Shown in pieces: positions 12,101 to 30,920 of a DNA stretch of 64,000 nt. The stretch is from Mesostigma viride (taxonomy: Eukaryota > Streptophyta > Mesostigmatophyceae > Mesostigmatales > Mesostigmataceae): the NCBI GenBank assembly GCA_009746045.1, contig RPFO01000533.1, positions 1-64,000 of the forward strand. The letters run 5' to 3'. Below the pieces are notes generated by a model, which saw only the letters and a list, made by a program, of their open reading frames with translations, was not told the DNA's origin and ran no database searches. How positions within the stretch are numbered: the first letter of the stretch is position 1; each line of letters opens with the position of its first letter. The translations under genes were made by a program, and so were the position numbers.

Positions 12101-15100
12101 ATGCAGATCCAGCCATTATTTCTTTCGATCTTAACGCTTCGATATTTTTGGCCGGTGTTCTCTCACCGGCGGGCAACTAGCCGGGCGACAAAAAGAGACC
12201 CCCTCACAGCCTCCTATGCCTGTCATACTGTAGGCTAAGTCATTGGCCTCCCTTGGGAGGTCAAAGAGCACTATTATATGCCATGACTGTGCCCTTGTGC
12301 CCCCATGCTCATTTGCCCATGGTGGCTCCCCCTTGTTGGTCATATCATGGAAAGTGAACTACAGTGTGTGCTGTCACATGCAACAGGAGTAAATCCTGGC
12401 CTCATTTTTGCTTCTGCCGTGTAATAATGGACGGCCTCCTGTTTTCTTGCGTAGCTTGACAAGTCTGGGCTGGTGTACATGCTGTCGATTGCGTGCATTG
12501 CAGGAGGAGCTACCGGCCATGTACGGTTTCTTCTTCTCCTACACCATCGTGTTCCCCCGCAGCTCTGGTAAGGCTCAGCACCCACTCCCTGGGTAGTCTT
12601 TTCTCTCTCACCACCCCAGTAGGTTATGGTTTTCACACACTCACACACACGCACACAAGACTTGTCATTTCATTATTAATTAAAACACAGCTGAGACTGG
12701 GCACCCACACACCCTGAGCGGCTGGCGCTGTCGTGCGCTTGATTCGCTACAAGGCACGTATCGTTGTCCATACGTGCATTTCTACAATGCATACCGCAAG
12801 TCTTCTTTAACGTAAGAAGGAAGGAGAGTAAAACTTTTGAACTGCCCAGGCACGCCAACTGGGGTGCCGCTTGCTCGCTCTCTGTCGGCCGTGGGTAGCG
12901 GGGCTTCCTTATGTCACATAGGGCGATCACTGCAGGTGTTGGGATTCTAGCGTTATGGTTGGATGCTGGTGGTTTCTGCTGTGAACCCCAGCACGCCTTC
13001 ATGGGCCATCAGGCCCCCCCTTCTTCATCGTGTGGCTTCTAGATCCTTTGGGCGAGAAAGCATGTCAACTAGCGGTCAAATATATTGGAGGTCCTGGGCA
13101 GCTGCTGACTGCTGAGATATGCCGCCTTTGAGATATGCCGCAGCATTGACCATGACACCCGTGAATAGGAATCAAGACCAGAATTTGAGTAGGCATTATC
13201 AAGCTTACCAATATGGACACGCCCTGCGCGTGCTTGTGTTGTATGTGTAGATCCTTGTGGCTTAATGCCGTCCCATGATTCATTTGTACTACCGCTACTC
13301 TTGTATTTGGTCACTCGCCGAGTGTGTCGTCCGGACGTGGCGGTGGGTGGGGTCTTGTGGGCCCCATTCATCTGCTGGCAGCCATGGGAATGTGTGATTG
13401 AGGCCATGGCATGTATGCAGATGGATGGATACGTAGTAGTGATATAGTTTGGTACGATACTGGATATATACAGCAGTATATACGCAGATAGTAGTATATA
13501 CGCATGGCAATGCTAGGGGAGTGGTGTTTGACCTCTGCCACTGCGGATGTTCTACATTGGCTATGGCTATAGCACATGCGACTGCGGATGTTCCACCTGG
13601 CTGTAGCACATGCCACTGCGGATGTTCTAAATATATGTAGCAAATTTGTGGGTGCGGGTTTCGGGCGCACGGATGGCATCCTGATGTGTGGCAAGCTGGT
13701 ACTCTCATGGACTCTCATCTTATGTGATGTGCGATTGCTTTTTATCCATCGCCCCTGCCCCTGCTGCCCCCCACGTGCAGCCCCGCCGCCGCCACCCCCG
13801 CCAGGTGGCACCGTCCCCAGCAGCGTGTGCACCTCCCGGGGCTGCTCCCCCTTCCAGCTCTACAAGGGCCCCTGGGGACCCTGCTCCACGGCCTGCGGAG
13901 ACGGCACCGCCCACCGTGCCGTGTTCTGCAAGGACGCGCTGGGCCGAGCGGCCGAACCACTGCTCTGCCTTGCAGGAAGCACGAGCATGGGAACCACGAG
14001 CCTCGCATTGCTGCCATTGGACACGGCCACGTGCCGGCCCGGCGCCTGCTGGGCAGCCACCGTGTCCCTGGGTCCCTGGAGCAACTGTTCAGCCGAGTGC
14101 GGGGGCGACGGCGTGGCGACACGGGATGCGACGTGCGGGCCCATATCAGGAAGTAGCGAGTCTTCAGGCGACAGTGGGTCGTCCGCCTCCCCCACTCCAG
14201 AGGAGCAGGCGGCGTGTGATGCGATCCTGGCCCCTGGTGCAAGCCCCAAGGTGTATCGGTCGGTCCCCTGCAACGTTGCCCCGTGCGCTGGCCAGGGCAT
14301 CTACTTGGGTGGTGCCAGCTATGCATGGGAGGTGGACAGTTGGTCAAGTTGCGCCACACGGGTCGGTACAGGCTGCGGCGGGGGGTTCTTCACGCGGAAG
14401 GCCCGTTGCAGGCGGTCCGACGGCGCTGTGGTCAAGGCCAAGTACTGTTCCAGCTTGCCCATGATCGGCGCGACCGGCAGCGGCAGCAATGCCACGGTTG
14501 TGACATCGCCAGCTACGGGCGTGCCGCTATTCCTGCCGCCCACCACACGTGGCGAGTGTAACACCCGCCGCTGCTTTCACACGTGCGCGCTGCGGCTGCG
14601 CGTGCGTGGCGGCGAGTGCTCCGGCGAGGGTCCGTGCGCAGATGGGGTGTGCTTCTGCCCCGCGGGCCGCAGGGGCACGTTCTGCGACGCCCCCTCCTCG
14701 TGCGCATCGTCGCGGGTGGACCGTAATGGCGCCTGCTGCCCCTCCGGCGTGGTCAGCTTGACGGGGGTCTGCTGCGCGGCCGCCACCGCGCCAGGGAGCC
14801 CGCCGCCCACCCTGGACAGGGCGGGCGCCTGCTGCACCCTGGGGGTCTTGGATGCGTGCGGTGTGTGCGGGGGAAAGGGCGTCGCGGTGGACGTCGCTGG
14901 TCGGTGCTGCGCAGGGGCACTGGACGAGGGCGGGCACTGCTGCCAGGGACCCTCGATCGCGGACAGTAGCATTATCCCAGGGAGTGACGGCGAGGCGAGC
15001 GCGGAGGATGAACCAGGAAGCACGGCCGCGGCAGCGTATGGGCTCGACGAGTGTAACGTGTGTGGGGGGCGCGACGCATGCCCCACGGAAGGGGTGGTCG

Positions 15101-17004
15101 CCGTAGGGGTGCCACTTGCATCCGCCACAAGCCTCACACGGTTCTCTGAGACGGGCTCCCGTACGCCAGCACAAGAGGCCTTTGCCGCGTGGGTCCGGCA
15201 GACACTATTTACGTTGCTATTGCCAGGGCCGGATGCCCCCCTGTTGGATATTCGGGTGGGCAGGACCTTACTGGTATCTGATTGCTCCCGTGTACAATAC
15301 GACCGAGTCAACGGGTGGAGGCTGCGGCCTAAGGGCGAGGGCCAGGGACCCTACGGGCTGGCCTCCTGGGACCCTTGCGGCGCGGAGGTGAACCGGACGC
15401 TCTCGGCGGGCGGCATGGGTGCCGTGTATACTGTGTTCCGGGTGGTCTATAGCGACCTAGCGCGCCAGGTGAGCGCGCAGACCGTGGCCAACGTGCGGGA
15501 AGCGCTGGCCACCAGCTCGGCATCCGCTCGTTCCTTGCTGCCCACCACGATGGTCCACAAGGACGCTGCAGGGAGCACTGCTGTCGGCGGCCACGGAGAA
15601 CTGGAGGCCGATGCAGCGGTTGTGGGAACCGAGGGTACACAGTCCTACCCACCACCACCTCTGGGATCATCATCAACATTTCCTTTTTCTTCCTCTTCTT
15701 CTTCCTCGTCTCTGTCATCACCATCGAACATGCCCGCACCCACACCGGCACCAGCACGCCGGCGTCTGCTCCAAGAGGGCGAGCCCTTCACCCTGCTGGG
15801 CCTGGCAGGTGATGTCCGCAAGTCCGGCGTGTGCGGCAACGGCGTGTGTGAGGCCGGGGAGAGTTGCGTCGGCACGCGCGACTCATCCACCTCCGCACTG
15901 TCCTTGGAACTCTTCCCCCCAGGGACCAGCGGACTCAGCGCCACGGGCTGCTGCCCAGGGGACTGCCCCTTTGTGCTGCGCAGCTGCCCGACGGGGGTTG
16001 GCAGCGGGGACGCCCCTTGCTCCGGCAGGGGTGTCTGCCATGCTGGCTCGGGGGTATGCACGTGCTTTGAGGGCCACGCGGGGGAGGCCTGCGAGGTGTG
16101 CGCGGTGGGATGGTCCCCGGCACGACCCACTTCGGGGTCATCATCATCATCCTCGTCATCGTCAGGGGAAGAAGAAGCCGCGGCCTTCTCGGCAGGCTTC
16201 CTCTGTTCCAGAGAGATGGCCGTGCCCTTACCAGGGGAGCCCGGGTACATGAGTATTGCTGGCGGCAGCGATGGTGACGACGACGGTTTCTGGCGGCTCT
16301 GGGTCATCATCGTGATCGCTTGCGCGGGCGGCCTGCTCTTATGCTGCTGCTGCACGTGCTGCCTGTGCCTGCTGGCGCGGCGCCGGCGGCGCCGCGACTC
16401 GACGCGCCCGCTCCAGACCACCTTGATCGGCGACACGATGATGAACCCCGTGTTCATATCGCAGGCGGACCCTGAGGAGCTCTACTCGCCCAGGAGACGC
16501 GGAATCCGTGCGCTCCCGCTCCCGCCACCAGCGATCGAAACCACGTCGTCGGGGGTCGTCCGAGAGAGCGACATCAGCCTGGGACACTTCTCGCCCTCGC
16601 ATCCCATCATGGCCGTCTCGCAGCCGGGATGGAGCGCGGTGGCTCGGTCCTACCCGTCGTCCCGCGGGCCGATTCAGACTGTTGCTAGCCCTAAAGCGGT
16701 CCGCCCGTTGACGTCCAAGGAGGCGGTCCTGAGGGGCAGCCCGGCAACGCTGCAGCGGTCGCGATCCCTCAAGAGACGAGAGGAAGAGCGGCGGAGGAGG
16801 AGCGGGAGCGAGGGGAGTGGGGGTAGCGGGTCCATGCGTGGCTGGACGGGGCCGATTGGGGGAGAGGTCTCAGGGGGTGGGGATCCTCAAGGTAGCCGCC
16901 ACACTGATAGGGGGCGGCACAGGGAGCGTGTGATTGGGCGCGAGTGGCACGGCAATCCGTCGTATGATGAAGCGGATCCGACGTCATTAACCAAGACGCG
17001 ATGA
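1170..17004 (+). CDS. Gene 1: giant modular surface protein (Pro-rich, TSP1, EGF, one membrane helix)
   Basis: Four exons join in phase: A about 1170-2482, B 3437-11271, C 12504-12567, D 13805-17004. Junction phases are 1, 0 and 1 and agree on both sides each time, which is strong support for one gene. Order of parts: polyproline, a choice-of-anchor-E-like beta domain, a giant SPPP/PGQ repeat, a small alpha/beta-looking extracellular domain, three TSP1-like repeats, EGF-like and CC-rich modules, a second EGF-like module, one membrane helix and a basic Ser-rich tail of about 210 residues. The 5' end is not secure: a signal-like hydrophobic stretch is encoded at 1078-1170, but it sits in an AT-rich duplicated sequence and may be intron. 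Family knowledge suggests a wall- or matrix-facing adhesion protein; the exact role is unknown. Exon B has several apparent frameshifts. Confidence 0.75.
2583..2632 (+). repeat. Decayed copy of the 3' end of exon A
   Basis: The bases encoding [12 protein letters not shown] at the end of exon A reappear about 140 bp downstream as a close copy reading [12 protein letters not shown], including the GGAG edge, but the donor GT has become GC. It lies in the intron and is probably an old tandem duplication of the exon edge. Confidence 0.75.
2766..3185. repeat. Intronic GGCGTG/GGCCGT hexamer array followed by CGT and TTA runs
   Basis: Hexamers GGCGTG and GGCCGT run from about 2766 to 3030, then GGGGGC units, then GTC/TCG trinucleotides, then a (TTA)n run ending near 3184. 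The open frames here translate to simple repeats (RG, VA, WP) and are not genes. The same GGGCGT unit reappears at 60,301-61,305 inside the transposon. Confidence 0.95.
3437..11271 (+). CDS. Gene 1 exon B: giant SPPP/PGQ hydroxyproline-rich repeat with frame breaks
   Basis: The acceptor CAG/GC at 3437 restores the phase-1 codon left by exon A, and the exon opens as [18 protein letters not shown] followed by (SPPP)n. From about 3950 to 9650 the motif PGQ[AG][12 protein letters not shown] recurs at roughly 20-45 residue spacing, with variants PGLAQ and [10 protein letters not shown]. Only one frame gives SPPP; the others give HHLHPP or TTSTLP, so frame can be tracked. The frame holding PGQ changes repeatedly (frame 0 at 4047, 1 at 4123, 0 at 4425, 1 at 4975, 0 at 5457, 2 at 5606, 0 at 5730, 1 at 5932, 0 at 6432), always near lost single C bases. 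From 9730 to the donor at 11272 the frame is unbroken. SPPP tracts are typical of rod-like algal wall glycoproteins. Hidden introns or assembly error could explain the breaks. Confidence 0.7.
5640..8290 (+). repeat. Higher-order tandem duplication of about 1.31-1.32 kb inside the Pro-rich exon
   Basis: Rare variants recur at a fixed offset: CTGCCATCCC at 5781 and 7092, the CCCCAGCTCCTGG variant at about 6108 and 7420, ACCCTTCCCA at 6711 and 8029, and CAACACTCC at 6901 and 8219. Offsets are 1311-1318 bp. Two large copies (about 5640-6980 and 6960-8290) are therefore stacked, each containing many 60-150 bp subunits. Confidence 0.8.
10969..11271 (+). other. Small extracellular domain at the end of the Pro-rich region (gene 1)
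   Basis: After the last SPPPP tract and a short His/Arg linker the protein becomes globular: it starts [17 protein letters not shown] and contains [20 protein letters not shown], then NGSIAAAFQ. It continues over the splice into exon C ([18 protein letters not shown]). The pattern of strand, Ser/Thr-rich turn and helix ending in 'AAFQ..P' resembles small repeated domains common in algal extracellular proteins; I cannot name the family. It has N-glycosylation sequons (NIT, NSS, NST). Confidence 0.55.
11272..11458 (+). repeat. Two decayed copies of the exon B donor edge
   Basis: The true junction is GCATTTCAG/GTGTGTGGGTGCAGGAA (exon ends 11271). A second version with the same GTGTGTGGGTGCAGGAA follows an edge ending at 11361, and a third with GTGGGTG follows an edge ending at 11458. 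Each is preceded by a matching GATCC(A/G) stretch. Spacing is about 90 and 97 bp. Confidence 0.8.
11511..11945 (+). repeat. 72-bp minisatellite, six copies
   Basis: The unit starts AGGACCTGGGATAGCGGTTT and recurs near 11511, 11583, 11656, 11728, 11800 and 11872, with a few point differences such as GATCGTAAT against GATCATAAT. It is intronic, between exons B and C of gene 1. The short open frames inside it are not credible genes. Confidence 0.95.
12504..12567 (+). CDS. Gene 1 exon C (64 nt)
   Basis: TTGCAG/GAGGAG opens it in phase 0, exactly the phase left by exon B, and GCTCTG/GTAAGG closes it in phase 1, the phase needed by exon D. It encodes 21 residues, [20 protein letters not shown] plus S, that complete the small extracellular domain begun at 10969. 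It was found from phase logic rather than length. Confidence 0.75.
13805..17004 (+). CDS. Gene 1 exon D: three TSP1-like repeats, EGF-like and CC modules, membrane helix, tail, stop
   Basis: Acceptor CCGCCAG/GTGGC opens in phase 1; stop TGA is at 17002. TSP1-like repeats: [15 protein letters not shown] (about 13861), [15 protein letters not shown] (about 14068), and [16 protein letters not shown] (about 14328), each with the W-x2-C-x3-C-G type core. An EGF-like module ([20 protein letters not shown]) follows at about 14617. CC-rich modules with [10 protein letters not shown] and [10 protein letters not shown] run to about 15085. A domain at about 15150-15500 has no family I know. [13 protein letters not shown] module and a second EGF-like module (about 15990-16110) precede a 20-residue helix ([20 protein letters not shown], about 16300) followed by ARRRRRR. 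The tail is Ser/Arg-rich without a kinase. TSP1 and EGF modules suggest protein or glycan binding outside the cell. About 1,065 residues. Confidence 0.85.
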
Positions 17005-17744
17005 GGGGGAGGAATGGGGTCATGGTATCGCCCACCCAAAACATGAGGAGGACAATTGGGTCAAGGGGCATGGAGTCACCCTGCTGCAGACGCGATGACG
17101 AAGAAAAGGGCACTCGCCCACGATTTCGTGACCTGAGAATTGCTTCTGATATGAAATATTCCGTTGCCAGAACCAAGCTGGCCAAGTGTCTCTCTCTGAG
17201 GAACTATGGCCACGCGAGGCCACCACTCGTCTTTCGCGGCCGGGATTTCCCAGACCTGTCACTGAACCAGGTCGAAGTCCAATTCCAGGGCAAGAGGTCG
17301 CCGCGGCCGAAAGGGTGGAGGGTCAATATGTTGCCGAAAGGCTGTGACCTGCCCTGATTGCGGCCCACCCTCCCGCATGCAGTCTGCCACGCCCACCGGC
17401 GGCGTGCCAACACACGCCAAGTATCTCATGGCCACAGGCGGCTTACCCGCACATGCAGCGGGTCGTGCATGCCCCGTTGAAGCAGAGGTGGTCACGTGAC
17501 TTCGTTCGGAGTGATCCCAGCTGGCCGGCGGACAATATGTCTCATGCTTTCGTTGGAACGATATGTTGTTGGCAACGGCCACTGGTCAGCCATGCTTCAT
17601 GTGGGGCTACCCACGCCTAGTGGACTGCTATGCGGGCCGATCGAGCCCTTTCGCAGCAGCGGAGTGCGAGGATCTGATCTGCCCCTGGCAACGCTCTGCG
17701 TGATGTCTGCACATTCGTGCTGCCATGTTTCCATGGCAAGCCTG

Positions 17745-17870
17745 TGCTGGCTGTCTTATGGATACCGTGGTCACTATACTATAGTGATGGCAAGCCCGTG
17801 CTAGCTGTCTTATGGATACCGTGGTCACTATACTATAGTGATGGCAAGCCCGTGCTGGCTGTCTCATGGA
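17745..17870 (+). repeat. 54-bp tandem repeat, about 2.5 copies
   Basis: The unit contains GGCTGTCTTATGGATACC and the near-palindrome ACTATACTATAGT, at about 17748 and 17802, with a partial third copy ending GCTGTCTCATGGATG. Confidence 0.9.
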
Positions 17871-18164
17871 TGTGCATGCTACCACCTCAGCAGCACCTCT
17901 TGCCATGGTTTCAAGGCAAGCTGCCTCCTCAACCTGGAGCAGAAGCACCTTGCCGTTGCAGATACTGCCCATGTTGGTGGGCAGGGTTTGCGTGCGGAAC
18001 CACACGTTCATACCCCTGGACCCTGCAAGGGCAGTTCTGCTCATGTCCACCGTGCTCCCATGCTGCCATGCTGCCATGCAGGGACTTGGGCACGTGCCCC
18101 CTGCACTTGTGCCGTGCTTCTGCCACGCGCTGCTTGCGGAGAGCACCAGACGCTCCGCTTTGGA

Positions 18165-18262
18165 TGAGCGCTGACTGGTTGGATAAGCGCTGACAGTTGG
18201 ATGAGCGCTGGCTGGTTAGATGAGCTCTACTGGCTAGATAACTACTGACAGGTTGGATGGCC
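18165..18262 (+). repeat. Short imperfect tandem repeat, unit about 20 bp
   Basis: GGATGAGCGCTGACTGGTT-like units recur about five times with increasing divergence (TTGGATAAGCGCTGAC, TTGGATGAGCGCTGGC, TTAGATGAGCTCTACT). No function is apparent. Confidence 0.8.
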
Positions 18263-19265
18263 CCATTGACATCCACAGCCAGGTGCTCAGGGCAGCGGAT
18301 GCGTGCTGATGTTCCAGACAAGCACAGGCATGCCCGTCAAGCGTCCATGGATAGCTCAGCATAGCTGGGGCAGCTTTGGCATTGGCAGAGCTCGGGTGGC
18401 TTTGGCTCTGGCATTGGTTCCTGTTGGGCGCAGGAGGGTTGGGTATTTTGAAACGCCGCTGACACTTTAGTGGTCAGTGGAATGCCTGGACGATTGCTGG
18501 CAGCCGTGCAGTTTATTTGACGTCGCAACTTGCGAGGGCTCATGGGGGTGCCAGGCTCCCAGCCCATATTTAGGAAAGGTCCGTGGTTCTGTTACTGATT
18601 TACTTGAAATATTGTGCTGCTGGTTTGATTTGTAGGGACTTAGGTCTCTGATGGACAGAGAGCCTTCATTATGGCTACGGCCATCTGTGAAAGGTGTCAC
18701 GCATATTCAGAAGTCGCCGGAGCGGTCTTTGGCTCCTCACTCTTCAATGTACTAGGCAGGCTATTGGCAAGCTGGGCCACCCACTCAGTTGTTTCAATGA
18801 ACTCCTGCCAAGCCAAGGGCTGTACTTGGGTATACCTTTGCATTTTGTGACCAGTCCGGTTACAAACCTTGTACATTATTAGGGTTGGGCAACTGATGGC
18901 AATTGGCCATGGAACAGACCCAACTTTATTTATATGTTATGGTACTGTAGGATTGCATCACTGGTGTTATAATCACCCATCATTGATAATGCCATGTTTA
19001 CTATATGTACAATACATTGGAAATTCAAAGCAAGCACCTTTTGCATGCTGGCTATATTTAGTACGTTTTGCATCACGGTTCTGCATGCCGTAAAATTCTG
19101 TTGCTATGCATGCATGGCTGTGCAGGTCCACGTTGATAGCAACCCATACAGCATATATAAGTAAGTGATTAGGTCATTAGGATTTGCTGCCGCGTGGAAC
19201 GTACTCATGCGTGCCATACATATTTAGTAAGACAACATATGCATCGTGGCCTGTCACGGAGTACC

Positions 19266-19288
19266 CCCCCCCCCCCCCCCCCCCCCCC
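19266..19288. repeat. Poly-C run
   Basis: About 23 consecutive C bases, with a poly-G run of about 11 near 19,441. Such runs are prone to length error. Confidence 0.9.
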
Positions 19289-19523
19289 TTGAGAATCCCA
19301 GGTTTAAGATTATGAGACCCTGGGTCTGACCTCTACTTGTAGTAGATTTGTAGAAGAATGTAATAGAATCGAAACTCAATAGTAAGATTCTTTAATTAAA
19401 ATCGTGAGCGTAAGACCGCCAGCCCCGTACGTGTGTGTGTGGGGGGGGGGGGTAACTACATACGGCCAATTTCGAACGAAGTAAGACCTGAATCATAGGC
19501 AGCGGAACAGAGCTCCTGCCTCC

Positions 19524-19771
19524 TGATATCAATGAGACAACCAGCGGAGGCCAGAAAGCTTGAAAATCCGGACAATGGTAGTTCGAGCCTGCCGTTATCT
19601 TATCCGCGTTTGTGGAGTCGTTCAGGACAATGGAGATGCAAATGGAGTTGGCGGAAACGAGTAGTAGCCATGTATGGTATAGGGCGAGAGCTATTAGACG
19701 GCTTGGCTAAAAAACAGTGCGAGTTCAGTGAGTTTGTTCCAAGCGGCCAGGAGTGTCCACTTGTAAGCACA
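19524..19771 (+). mobile_element. Dispersed repeat family R1, copy 1
   Basis: A block starting GAGACAACCAGCG..GGCCAGAAA and ending near CGAGTCGTTCAGGA-like sequence (19,524-19,640) has clear relatives at 53,109-53,225 and 62,871-62,990. A second block, AGCGGCCAGGAGTG..GTAAGCA (about 19,742), has relatives at about 62,488 and 63,108. The shared order suggests fragments of one mobile element with no coding capacity visible here. Confidence 0.7.
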
Positions 19772-21203
19772 ACTACATGGAAATGTAAGATATGGTCTCT
19801 TTGAAGGCAATGCACGGATTACGAAAGCAGCTCCCCACTTGCCAGGGCCGGTACGGGTACCGCCTGCTCAATACGTCTGCTCATACGCCTGCAGAGAGGC
19901 TCTGTGTCATGGTGCGACAGGCAGTGGCTTCGTGGGGGCTACGTGATCTTTCAAGAAGTCAATCAAAATATTACGTCCCATGGCTGCCAAGCCAGGAAGG
20001 TTCGTGACTTCATACCCACTAATCAGCCACGACAGAAACGGGATGGGAAAGCAGTATCAGCGTAAACGTAGGCGGACTAATTCAAATAAATAAGTAATTG
20101 TCTACGTAAATGCGAAAATCAGAAGGTAAACATGCCTGTCGCGTCATGTTTGCAGGCAGCGCGCGCTCACTCAAGTAACTCCGGTGGTACTCACTGTTGG
20201 TTCAGGACTGCAGGCTTGGTCTTGGGCTGGTTGCAATTTCCCGCTGTGACTAACATGCCGATCTTGATGATGTATGCTACATCCCTTACTCGCTTACCAA
20301 GCGTATGAATCATGCCGGCGCAGCCAGCTGCAGGTCTAGCCCAGTTGCGTTCCTAGCCCTTGCATGACGCGGCCGCGTGGCAAGGCTGCTGATGCTGTCG
20401 CCACTTGGCGGCTTCAGAGTCTCACAAATGGCAATGTGCACACCAACAACGAGCTCAGATGCCGGCATAAATGCTGCAATAGCGAAATGATGTGCCCGCA
20501 AGCATGACGTTTTCCTAGGCCATGGTGGGTTGCAATTAGTGCGATGAGAGAGCTGAAGTCGTCTCTTTACAGATTGCGCTAAGTATGGCTGTAATGCCGT
20601 GAATACCGATTCTAAATGGCCGAATATCGTGTCACCGCGGATTTCGATGTAGGCCAGAGCATGCACACCTGAGAAAACCACACAGGAGACTCATGAAGGA
20701 GCAATGCACATTTTTGACGCCTATTATAGGCAGCATACGAAGTTTTGATGTAGGCAATGGCATCATCACGGGTGATATATTTACAGCATGGCATCACAGC
20801 GTGCTCTTGCTTTCTATCTCTCCCGGGCTGCCTCCTGGAATGGCCTTCATCCAGGCTGCAGCCCCTACGAGCGTGCCCAGCTTTCCGCAGAAGACCACCT
20901 CGATTGGGGGAGAATAGCCCGTTAATCCACACACGCTCACGCGCTCGTGTCGTTGTTTGCTGTAATCGTCATGGAGACGGTGCTGAGGCTGCGCGCTCAA
21001 AATCCCTGCTGCAAAGCCCGTATACATCATCGGACACCAGCGCGACTTCAAGGGCCGACCAGGATCGGCGGCAGTGCGCGCAAGCTCTACTGGCACAAAT
21101 CGCCGTGAATTCGTTCACGGTAAGTAACACTTGCTTGCACGAAAGCATTCATGGCATTCAACTCGCAGCCAAGGCGAAGCAGGTGGCCTAATAAGGCAAA
21201 ATT

Positions 21204-28507
<7,304 letters not shown>

Positions 28508-29290
28508 GGGTCGGTGACCATGAGAGCCTATTCTGGAGGATTTTGGCATCATATTAGGCCCTCATGGTTACTAAGAAAAGTTGTTATGAATTGCTGTCAG
28601 ACGTCATGCTTGTTGCTTAATTGCTCTGGGATTCGGTTTCTGTTTGTTAGGATCATTTTTCTGTGCCAACGGGTTTATGCATGGCTGCTGGGGAGCTCCA
28701 TGTTTTTCTGTGCATGGCTGTTTGGGAGCTCGATCCATGTTTTTCGGTTTGGCAAGAGTTACCAGCCAGCGACAGCCGGTCAACAAAAGGGGTGGCTTCT
28801 CGATCAGGCTTGATTTGCTAGCCCAGCACAGGCTAATCGGCGTGCATCCCTTCTTGACTTCCATCCCGTCACATCTTACGAGGATTCGGTGTTTCACGAT
28901 GTCCCCCTGATGATGCATGTGTCTATTTAGATCTATGATATTTATTTTCTGGTACTTATCAATATATGCGCCAACCACAGAAAGAACACGCAGGTGCCCA
29001 TGCGCCCGCCTGCGCCCGCCTGTGTGTGCGCAGTCAGAGCAGACACACAGACGTGCGCGCTCACGCGCACGCGCGCACACACACACGCATACACACAGAG
29101 TACACACTGCCCATACATCACGGCTAGCTCGCTGATGAAGTTAGGATATATGGCCCACACGCAGCCCGCCACCGTATACGTTAATTATCGCCGCACGTGG
29201 CTGCGTCACATTAAACTAAATTAAATTAAATTATAACATGACTCCGTTGGGAGATCATGTAGCACATATTCCCTTGCTGGATGGATGGAG
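28508..29290. other. Downstream of gene 2: no gene seen
   Basis: It contains a short direct repeat (GCATGGCTG..GGGAGCTC..CCATGTTTTTC at about 28,680 and 28,712) and a CA/CG alternating purine-pyrimidine tract at 29,041-29,100 that could adopt Z-DNA. No clear polyadenylation signal was identified. Confidence 0.6.
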
Positions 29291-29945
29291 GACCTAGATA
29301 GCTTACATGCACCATCCATTCCATTCCATCCCATGTTCCCCTCCCACTGAGGACTTATGCTCACGTGACGCAGTATCACGCGTCTATTAATTAATTGATT
29401 AATGGATGGAGGTGGGCGAAGCTGCGAAACCGAGCTAATCTAACTCTAACCTATCTGGTCTAGAAAACCCTAGCTACCCTAGTACTCAGCCAAGCGCCCC
29501 TTCCTCTTGGGGGGAGGGGGCTTGCCCACAGGGGCTGGCGTGTGAGCCTGGACAATCGTCTTCCACCTCTTCTTGTTCTACATAGCAGTCCAAGCAAGAG
29601 AGAGGGAGTGAGTGCGATGTTCAAACGGGGCTGGGACCACTAGGTCGGCCAGCAACTGCTGTGGATAGGCATGTTTACCCATCTTTCTAGGAATGTCCTA
29701 GCTTGGGGCCAGGCCAGGTCAGGATATGCCGCCCCGGCTGGCCAAGCCGCTGGGGGCCGGCCAGACTGAGGTCTGTGTCTACTGTCTACCTTCAGGACTG
29801 GTGCGAGCAAGATGTCCTACACTACAAATGCTATCCTACGCTGTCTAATTAATTAATAGACACGTGACTGCGTCACGTGAGCATAAGTCCTCGATCAGTG
29901 GGAGGGGAACATGGGATGGAATGGATGGTATAAGCTATCTAGGTC
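29291..29945. mobile_element. Inverted-repeat element, arms about 100 bp (family R2)
   Basis: The left arm (29,291-29,398) and right arm (29,847-29,945) are reverse complements with a few differences. Outer ends read GACCTAGATAGCTTA and TAAGCTATCTAGGTC; inner ends read TTAATTAATAGACRCGTGA. Between them is about 450 bp without a coding frame. The arm sequence (GTCACGTGAGCATAAGTCCT..GGGATGGAATGGATGG) recurs at 30,930, 32,321 and, more diverged, near 63,290-63,400, so it is a dispersed non-autonomous family. Confidence 0.8.
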
Positions 29946-30920
29946 CTAGCTAGTGACAGGGGTGTGGGCACCGCGGCCCGAATCGCTATGAATGCCATAC
30001 GAGGTCACACGCGGAGCCCCCACAGGCTTGGGGGTGGTCTCCTTCATCACTACTTGCCATCTATCCTTGCGCACCATCTGCCTCCATATTACAGACAAAC
30101 CAGGAGGCTGCCCGCGGGGGTGAGCCCGTAGCTAGTGTAGCACTGTCATGTCCATGCCGAGTCTATCACGAAAAGTCCACGGGTGGCGGCCCTGCCGCGC
30201 GCGGCTGGGGGCACGCCAGGTGAGGACATATCGCCCAGGCTGGGCGGGCTTGGTGCCAGCTAGTCTATCTGTACGCTGTCTAATCTCGTCTGAACTGCTA
30301 CAAAGATTCTAATTAAGACCTATGTGCGTCACCTGGTGGGTACCAGATCCTCCAGCCCATACACACAACAAGGAGGGAGGGTTCGGGCACCCTTGGCTAG
30401 CTTGCGCTAGCTTCTCCCACCTCCCCACAAATGGGCAGGCCGGCCACAGATGACTCTGTCTGCATCATGGTGCAGACCCAACTTTGGGGACAATCAACAC
30501 GCAGGCCAGATAGGCAGGTCGACCTCATGAAGCGTGCTGGATTAGTTGTGTGGGGGGGGGGCATTGCATGTTCTTTCAAGTTGTAATGGACATTCACGTC
30601 AGCTAGATCTTATGGGCTTTCGATCCCGTGTAAGCTAGTAGTCTGCGTGCTAATTTATTTGTACGTATGCCTGAAGGAGAATTTTCTCACAACAATGGGG
30701 ACAGGTGCCTAGGATTGTTTTCTATCGACGGAGGGCACGAACCAAGTCTACGTCGGACAGCTAGTTCAGCACAAAGCAATTATAGGAGAACCTCAAATTG
30801 AACACCCACCCACGCCTCTGGAAGCCCCACCCCGCCCTGCCCCGCCTCACGCCGCCCACTTCCGCCCAACCTACGGCCAGTGTCTGCAGCACTTTTTAAT
30901 AAGGCAAGCATTCTTCTAGG

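Larger units (their letters stand above)
17005..21203. other. Intergenic region with short repeats, no convincing gene
   Basis: Between the stop of gene 1 and the first confident coding sequence of gene 2 I see only short open frames without family resemblance or coherent splicing. It holds several small repeats (listed separately), a poly-C run and a dispersed repeat copy near 19,524. The gene 2 promoter and any 5' exon should lie in the last part, but no TATA-like or other element is clear. Confidence 0.6.
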
